DNA from: Chloroflexota bacterium
GTDB taxonomy: Bacteria; Chloroflexota; Anaerolineae; B4-G1
DNA: 9,394 bases
Reading direction: 5' to 3'
NCBI GenBank assembly: GCA_003648125.1
Contig: QMOE01000055.1
Span: 1-9,394 of the forward strand
In this document: positions 5,829-9,394 of the stretch, piece after piece
Layout: every line of letters begins with the position of its first letter
Numbering within the stretch: position 1 is the first letter of the stretch
The notes under the pieces: model-generated
The model's database searches: none
What the model saw: only the letters and a program-made list of their open reading frames with translations
Told to the model about the DNA's origin: nothing
Position numbers and translations under genes: made by a program

Positions 5829-7808
5829 CTATACCCCCAGCAACCAATTGCGTTCGGCCAGCCAGTCGCCAGCGGAGGCGGCGACCTGGCGTACAAAAGT
5901 GCGTGTGGCGAACACGGCGGTAAAGATATTGATGATTGTGCCGATAGCCAGCGTGATGGCAAAGCCCTTGACGATACTGGCCCCAAAGTTCGTGCCGAAG
6001 AAGAAGAGAATGACGCAGATGATGAGCGTCGAAAGCTGCCCATCGCGGATGGAGGGCCAGGCTCGGGTAAAGCCGGCCTCGATGGCACTTGCCAGGTTTC
6101 GTCCGTGCCGCAATTCCTCCTTCATGCGTTCAAAGATGAGGATGTTGGCGTCCACTGCCATTCCCGCCGAGAGGATGAACCCGGCGATGCCTGGCAGCGT
6201 GAGCGTGATCGGTCCCAGTTTGTAGAGCGCAAGGTTGAGCAGCACATAGATGATCAGCGCGACGTCGGCCAGCGCGCCCGGCAACCGGTAGTAAATCAGC
6301 ATAAAGAGCAGCACGATCACCAGGCCGATCACTCCGGCGCGGACTGATTTCTCCACCGACTCGGCTCCCAGCGAGGCCCCGATGCGGTTAAAACTCTCCA
6401 CCCGCAGCGGTATGGGCAGCGCGCCGTAGCGCAGTTGAAGTGTAAGTTGATTGACAGAGTCGGGTGTAAAGTTGCCTTCGATGTATCCTTCGCCTCCGGG
6501 GATTTCCGAGTTTACTCGTGGGCAGGAGATGACAGTATTATCCAGTACAATGCATAGAAACTGCCCTATGTGGGAAGCAGTGTACTCTGCAAATATCTCG
6601 GTGGCCTCGGGATTCAGTTTGAACTCGACGATGTACTCGTTATTCTGGGTGACGTTTGGGGCCACGGCCTCTATGCCAGCACCGGTAAAGATAGTCTCGT
6701 ATATCACCGGTTCGGGCGTGGCGGTAATTTCTGAGCCGCCGCCGGTGGTGATGGTGATGCTCTCAATCTCGTCGCCGACGGCGATGGACTTGACAACGTC
6801 CATCCCGGCGATCACCTGACCAAAGACGGTATAAGCGCCGTCCAGTTGAGGGGTGGGGGCCAGGGTGATGTAGAACTGGCTGCCGCTGGACGCCCGGTCA
6901 GGATTTGCCTCATCCCCCAGGCGGGCCATAGCGATGGCCCCCTCAATGTGTGGCAGCCCGATCTCGGCCGGCACGGTGTAGCCGGGGCCTCCGCCGCCGG
7001 TGCCCAGTGGATCGCCTCCCTGGATAACAAAGCCGGGTTCCACGCGGTGAAAGGTCAGATTGTCGTAAAAGCCCTGCTCGGCCAAAAAGACAAAGTTGTT
7101 TACGGTTTGTGGCGCGGCCTCGGCATCTAGTTGAACGACGATGTTCCCTTTGGCCGTCGTGATGGTGGCGGTGTAAGCCTTGCTGGTGTCAACCTGCATT
7201 GCCGGCGGTTCGCTGTACATATCACTGCGGTCGGTGGGGTTCGCTGGCACGAGGGGAGATTCTTCTGTTGGCTCAGGGGCCGCTATTTCTGCTCCCTCCG
7301 TGGGACTGATCGCGGTGGTGGGGGTGGCTTCTGCCCCGGATGATATGACTCTAGGCCCACCCATAGTCGTCGTGATGACCGTGTCGCGTTGCAGTGGATT
7401 GTACCCGACGTCCACGAATTCGAGCAGCGCGGTACCCTTGATCGTTTCTACGGCTTGCTCTGGATTCTCGATGCCGGGCAGTTCGACGATGATGCGGCGC
7501 TCGCCCTGCGCCTGCACAATCGGTTCGGTCAACCCCAGGCTGTTGACGCGGCTCTCGACGATGCGGCGCGCGGTCTCCATCGAAGAGGCGTCGATATCTT
7601 CTCCTGCGGGTACGTCGGCGGCCAGCAGCACCTGGAGACCGCCTTGCAGGTCTAGTCCCAGATGTAACGCCAGGTCTCGCTGGTCTGCCGGTTGCCAAAA
7701 GACCAGGTTCGTTACCCAGTCTGGATGTTCGATGTTCAGGTCAACGAACAGAGCCACAAGAGCCAGGATTATGATGGCAACGAGTTGCCAGGGTTCTGAT
7801 TTTTTCAT
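5829..7808 (-). CDS. secD: Protein translocase subunit SecD with an inserted cyclophilin-type PPIase domain
   Basis: The 659-residue protein is a SecD interrupted in its periplasm-side domain. TM1 spans residues 8-24. The P1 base begins with LGLDLQGG (50-57), [12 protein letters not shown] (82-93) and [10 protein letters not shown] (125-134). A Thr/Pro/Glu-rich linker (about 158-209) leads into a full cyclophilin domain (about 212-356). P1 then resumes at about 370 ([28 protein letters not shown]) and continues with [10 protein letters not shown] (459-468). Five membrane helices follow, including [18 protein letters not shown] (549-566), where D553 is the conserved proton-path aspartate. Bacterial SecD without such an insert is usually about 400-620 residues, and the excess here is explained by the insert. 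ATG 7808 is preceded by AAAGGA and a consensus promoter at 7849-7877. A start at 7877 would place that promoter inside the coding region. The open frame is uninterrupted through both domain junctions. Confidence 0.95.
   Translation of the reverse strand: MKKSEPWQLVAIIILALVALFVDLNIEHPDWVTNLVFWQPADQRDLALHLGLDLQGGLQVLLAADVPAGEDIDASSMETARRIVESRVNSLGLTEPIVQAQGERRIIVELPGIENPEQAVETIKGTALLEFVDVGYNPLQRDTVITTTMGGPRVISSGAEATPTTAISPTEGAEIAAPEPTEESPLVPANPTDRSDMYSEPPAMQVDTSKAYTATITTAKGNIVVQLDAEAAPQTVNNFVFLAEQGFYDNLTFHRVEPGFVIQGGDPLGTGGGGPGYTVPAEIGLPHIEGAIAMARLGDEANPDRASSGSQFYITLAPTPQLDGAYTVFGQVIAGMDVVKSIAVGDEIESITITTGGGSEITATPEPVIYETIFTGAGIEAVAPNVTQNNEYIVEFKLNPEATEIFAEYTASHIGQFLCIVLDNTVISCPRVNSEIPGGEGYIEGNFTPDSVNQLTLQLRYGALPIPLRVESFNRIGASLGAESVEKSVRAGVIGLVIVLLFMLIYYRLPGALADVALIIYVLLNLALYKLGPITLTLPGIAGFILSAGMAVDANILIFERMKEELRHGRNLASAIEAGFTRAWPSIRDGQLSTLIICVILFFFGTNFGASIVKGFAITLAIGTIINIFTAVFATRTFVRQVAASAGDWLAERNWLLGV
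6741..7175 (-). other. Cyclophilin (peptidyl-prolyl cis-trans isomerase) domain inside SecD P1
   Basis: Residues about 212-356 of SecD match the cyclophilin fold from start to end: the first strand [33 protein letters not shown]; the active-site block [38 protein letters not shown]; and [16 protein letters not shown]. By comparison with human cyclophilin A (R55, F60, Q63, Q111, F113, L122), the equivalents here are R255, F260, Q263, Q311, Y313 and L322, so the catalytic arginine is kept. The position of the cyclophilin A tryptophan is Q321, and H126 is Y326; such changes are common in bacterial forms. The Gly-rich stretch 269-276 is a surface loop. From SecD topology, the domain lies outside the membrane. 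I infer activity on newly exported chains. Confidence 0.93.
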
Positions 7809-7848
7809 AATCGTTCCTTTCAGTAGAGTGATGTTGTGAACGTGGGGG

Positions 7849-7877
7849 ATTATAACCGTGTGGGGCAGTTGTGTCAA
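7849..7877 (-). promoter_or_regulatory. Perfect consensus sigma-70-type promoter for secD-secF-adh
   Basis: On the minus strand, TTGACA (7877-7872) and TATAAT (7854-7849) are both exact consensus hexamers with an optimal 17-base spacer. Transcription would start near 7842, giving a leader of about 34 bases that contains the AAAGGA ribosome binding site of secD at about 7815-7820. The element lies in the 79-base gap after the isopentenyl phosphate kinase gene. It suggests strong, constitutive, independent expression of the translocon genes. Confidence 0.85.
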
Positions 7878-7887
7878 TGTCGAGCAA

Positions 7888-8691
7888 TTATTGAACCGTA
7901 ATCCGCGTCCCCACGTCCAGTGTGCTGTCGAGTAGCACGCGGGGCAGTAGCCCCGGCACGCTGCCAGTGAGTATGTGCACGCACGTCTCCGGGCAGCGCT
8001 GCACCAGTTTGATCATCTGCGTCACCTTGTCCTCCATGCCGCCGGTGACGTCCACGCCCGCCGAGCCACTCAGTGTCTCCCGCAGGGTGGGGAGGTTGCC
8101 CGGCGTGATGCGCGGAATCACGTTGCCGCTGGTGTCCAGTACGCCTTCCACCTCGCCTAGCAGCAGGATGCGGGCCGGGCGTAGTTCATCGGCCAGATAG
8201 AGAAAGATGTCCTCGGTGGAGATGATGGTGCCGCCGCGCGCACCGTCCAGCGCGACGTCACCGTAGACCAGCGGTACGAGTTTTTGCGCCAGCGCCGCGT
8301 GAATGGGGCGCGTATCCAGATACTCTAGAGCATAGTTGTGGCAGCGAGCGGAGGCGGAGGGTTGCAAGCTCAACACCGGGACGCTGGCTTCCAGGAAAGC
8401 ATCACTGACGATGCGGTTGAGGCGGGCGGCGGCGGCGGCGACCTCGGCATAGCCGCGCCACTGGTCTGGTGTGTGCACGCCCCGCCGTGTGCCATAGGGC
8501 CTGGCGGCCCAGTGGCCGAAGGAGCCAGACCCGTGCCCGATGAGGAGACTAAAGTCGGGGTTAGCGTCGCGGGCTTGATGCACCTCGCCAGCCAGCCGGG
8601 CGAGGGTTTTGCGCCGGGCGGTGTAGGCGCTGTTCTTATCGGTGATGAGGGAGCCGCCTAGTTTTAGAAAGATTGTGGTGAATTGGGTCAT
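7888..8691 (-). CDS. Isopentenyl phosphate kinase
   Basis: This 267-residue amino acid kinase-superfamily enzyme phosphorylates isopentenyl phosphate with ATP to isopentenyl diphosphate, the C5 unit for isoprenoids, in the alternative mevalonate pathway. Recognised features are the N-terminal [12 protein letters not shown] (8-19), the GHGSGSFGH block (52-60) ending in H60, which is the substrate-phosphate histidine of characterised archaeal enzymes, [11 protein letters not shown], the [13 protein letters not shown] segment, the [11 protein letters not shown] loop, and ILTGSVPG near the C-terminus. H60 separates this enzyme from related aspartate/glutamate kinases and from fosfomycin kinases, although the latter share it in part. 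The start at 8691 overlaps the mevalonate kinase stop as ATGA, and its ribosome binding site is weak, so translation is probably coupled to the upstream gene. No obvious terminator follows before the secD promoter. Confidence 0.93.
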   Translation of the reverse strand: MTQFTTIFLKLGGSLITDKNSAYTARRKTLARLAGEVHQARDANPDFSLLIGHGSGSFGHWAARPYGTRRGVHTPDQWRGYAEVAAAAARLNRIVSDAFLEASVPVLSLQPSASARCHNYALEYLDTRPIHAALAQKLVPLVYGDVALDGARGGTIISTEDIFLYLADELRPARILLLGEVEGVLDTSGNVIPRITPGNLPTLRETLSGSAGVDVTGGMEDKVTQMIKLVQRCPETCVHILTGSVPGLLPRVLLDSTLDVGTRITVQ

Positions 8692-9394
8692 TGCTGGCTT
8701 TCTTGCTCACGTTTCACTTGGGTGTGGATTACCTGTACTGCTCCCTCTCTCCTTAACGCTTCGACTACTTCCTCCGTAAAGTCATCCTCCACCAGCGCGA
8801 TCATATTCCCGCCCTGCCCCGCCCCAGAAAGTTTGGCTCCCATCGCTCCTGCTAACCGGGCCGTCTCCACCAAATTGTCCAGTTTTGGCGACGAGACGCC
8901 CACTTTGATTAGCAGCTCGTGGTTATCGTCCATCAGCGGCCCCAGTGCGTCAACGTTCCCGCCTTCAATTGCTTGACGGGCTTCGGCGGTGATGTCGCCG
9001 ATCTGATCGAACAGCGCGTCGTAGCGGGCTGCCTCGCGCTGCCAGCCCTGGCGCACTTGGGCGACGACTTTTTTAGTGGGGCTGGGCGTGCCGGTATCGG
9101 CGATGAGCAGCGTGAAAGATTTACCGACGGTCAAGCGCTCGACCGCTTGCCCGCGCACAAAATAGACCGGTTGCTCGTAGGCGACGACGGTGTTATCAAT
9201 CCCGCTGGGCGTGCCGTGATGGATTTTTTCCACCTCGAACACGAGCGGGCTGATCTCGGCGGGTTCCATCTCGTGGCCCAGGAAACCAGCCAGAGCGCGC
9301 ACGAGCGCTGTGGAGACGGCGGCCCCGCTGCCCATCCCGCTGGCGATGGGGATGGTGGAACAGATAGTGAGTGTGCCGTCGGGTTCGGAGGCGG
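8688..9394 (-). CDS. mvk: Mevalonate kinase, 3' portion (5' end beyond the window)
   Basis: This GHMP-family kinase would phosphorylate mevalonate to mevalonate 5-phosphate with ATP. About 234 residues are present, and the start lies past position 9394. The frame remains open upstream of the internal ATG at 9335, and the codons there read TLTICSTIPIASGMGSGAAV, the GHMP glycine-rich ATP loop, so 9335 is not the start. Further motifs are EKIHHGTPSGIDNTVVAY, which includes the mevalonate kinase-type PSGIDN, and the C-terminal GAKLSGAGQGGNMIAL (GHMP motif 3). A galactokinase or homoserine kinase is less likely, given the PSGIDN motif and the isopentenyl phosphate kinase partner. The stop at 8688-8690 overlaps the next start. 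The decarboxylase needed between these two steps is not in this window. Confidence 0.9.
   Translation of the reverse strand, partial: ASEPDGTLTICSTIPIASGMGSGAAVSTALVRALAGFLGHEMEPAEISPLVFEVEKIHHGTPSGIDNTVVAYEQPVYFVRGQAVERLTVGKSFTLLIADTGTPSPTKKVVAQVRQGWQREAARYDALFDQIGDITAEARQAIEGGNVDALGPLMDDNHELLIKVGVSSPKLDNLVETARLAGAMGAKLSGAGQGGNMIALVEDDFTEEVVEALRREGAVQVIHTQVKREQESQQ

Noticed and set aside
5827..5847. SecF start at 5847
   Set aside because: It would overlap the secD coding end and adds MVAGGIA, which is not typical of SecF. The start at 5826 begins with the family-like MFNIVEK.
5826..6347. Long plus-strand open frame opposite secD
   Set aside because: It is antisense to conserved SecD membrane-region codons, has a low-complexity D/E/R-rich translation and matches no family. 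It arises from GC-biased codon use.
7809..7877. Longer SecD starting at 7877
   Set aside because: The extra 23 residues would be encoded by the consensus promoter and leader, and they place polar residues before TM1. ATG 7808 has a good ribosome binding site.
1..9394. CRISPR array, tRNA, rRNA, insertion sequence or phage element
   Set aside because: No regularly spaced direct repeats, cloverleaf-like sequences, transposase motifs or terminal inverted repeats were found by reading the window.

Overview
This 9.4 kb window looks like a chromosomal piece of a bacterium from the Chloroflexota, probably an Anaerolineae-like anaerobe or microaerophile. The inference rests on three things: mevalonate kinase coupled to isopentenyl phosphate kinase (the archaeal-type 'alternative' mevalonate route known from some Chloroflexota), a superoxide reductase in place of superoxide dismutase chemistry, and a GC-rich, densely coded layout with bacterial SecDF. 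No rRNA, tRNA, transposase, phage gene or CRISPR array was seen.

Plus strand, 1-3900. The end of an unidentified gene (1-60) is followed closely by a class II superoxide reductase (63-428). A 191-base spacer then holds a bulged hairpin, a very strong intrinsic terminator and a promoter with an extended -10 element. That promoter serves a receiver-domain plus MinD/CpaE-like ATPase fusion (620-1768). Next come a SIR2-family NAD-dependent deacylase (1891-2682) and a soluble GAF-histidine kinase (2690-3900) whose reading frame is broken by the apparent loss of one base near 3179-3183.

Minus strand, 3925-9394, read right to left. The 3' part of mevalonate kinase (8688-9394) overlaps isopentenyl phosphate kinase (7888-8691) by an ATGA junction. 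After a 79-base gap containing a perfect TTGACA-17-TATAAT promoter come secD (5829-7808), secF (4891-5826) and a zinc-dependent alcohol dehydrogenase-like gene (3925-4881), all tightly spaced. The two strands converge at 3900/3925 with only 24 bases between stop codons.

The most striking item is SecD. Its first extracytoplasmic domain (P1) is interrupted by a complete cyclophilin-type peptidyl-prolyl isomerase domain, joined by low-complexity Thr/Pro/Glu-rich linkers, with most catalytic-site residues retained. This would fix a proline isomerase on the outer face of the Sec translocon, where newly exported chains emerge. The other genes are recognisable families; their notable points are the broken kinase, the CpaE-like ATPase carrying an intact phosphoacceptor receiver, and the bacterial MVK-IPK pair.
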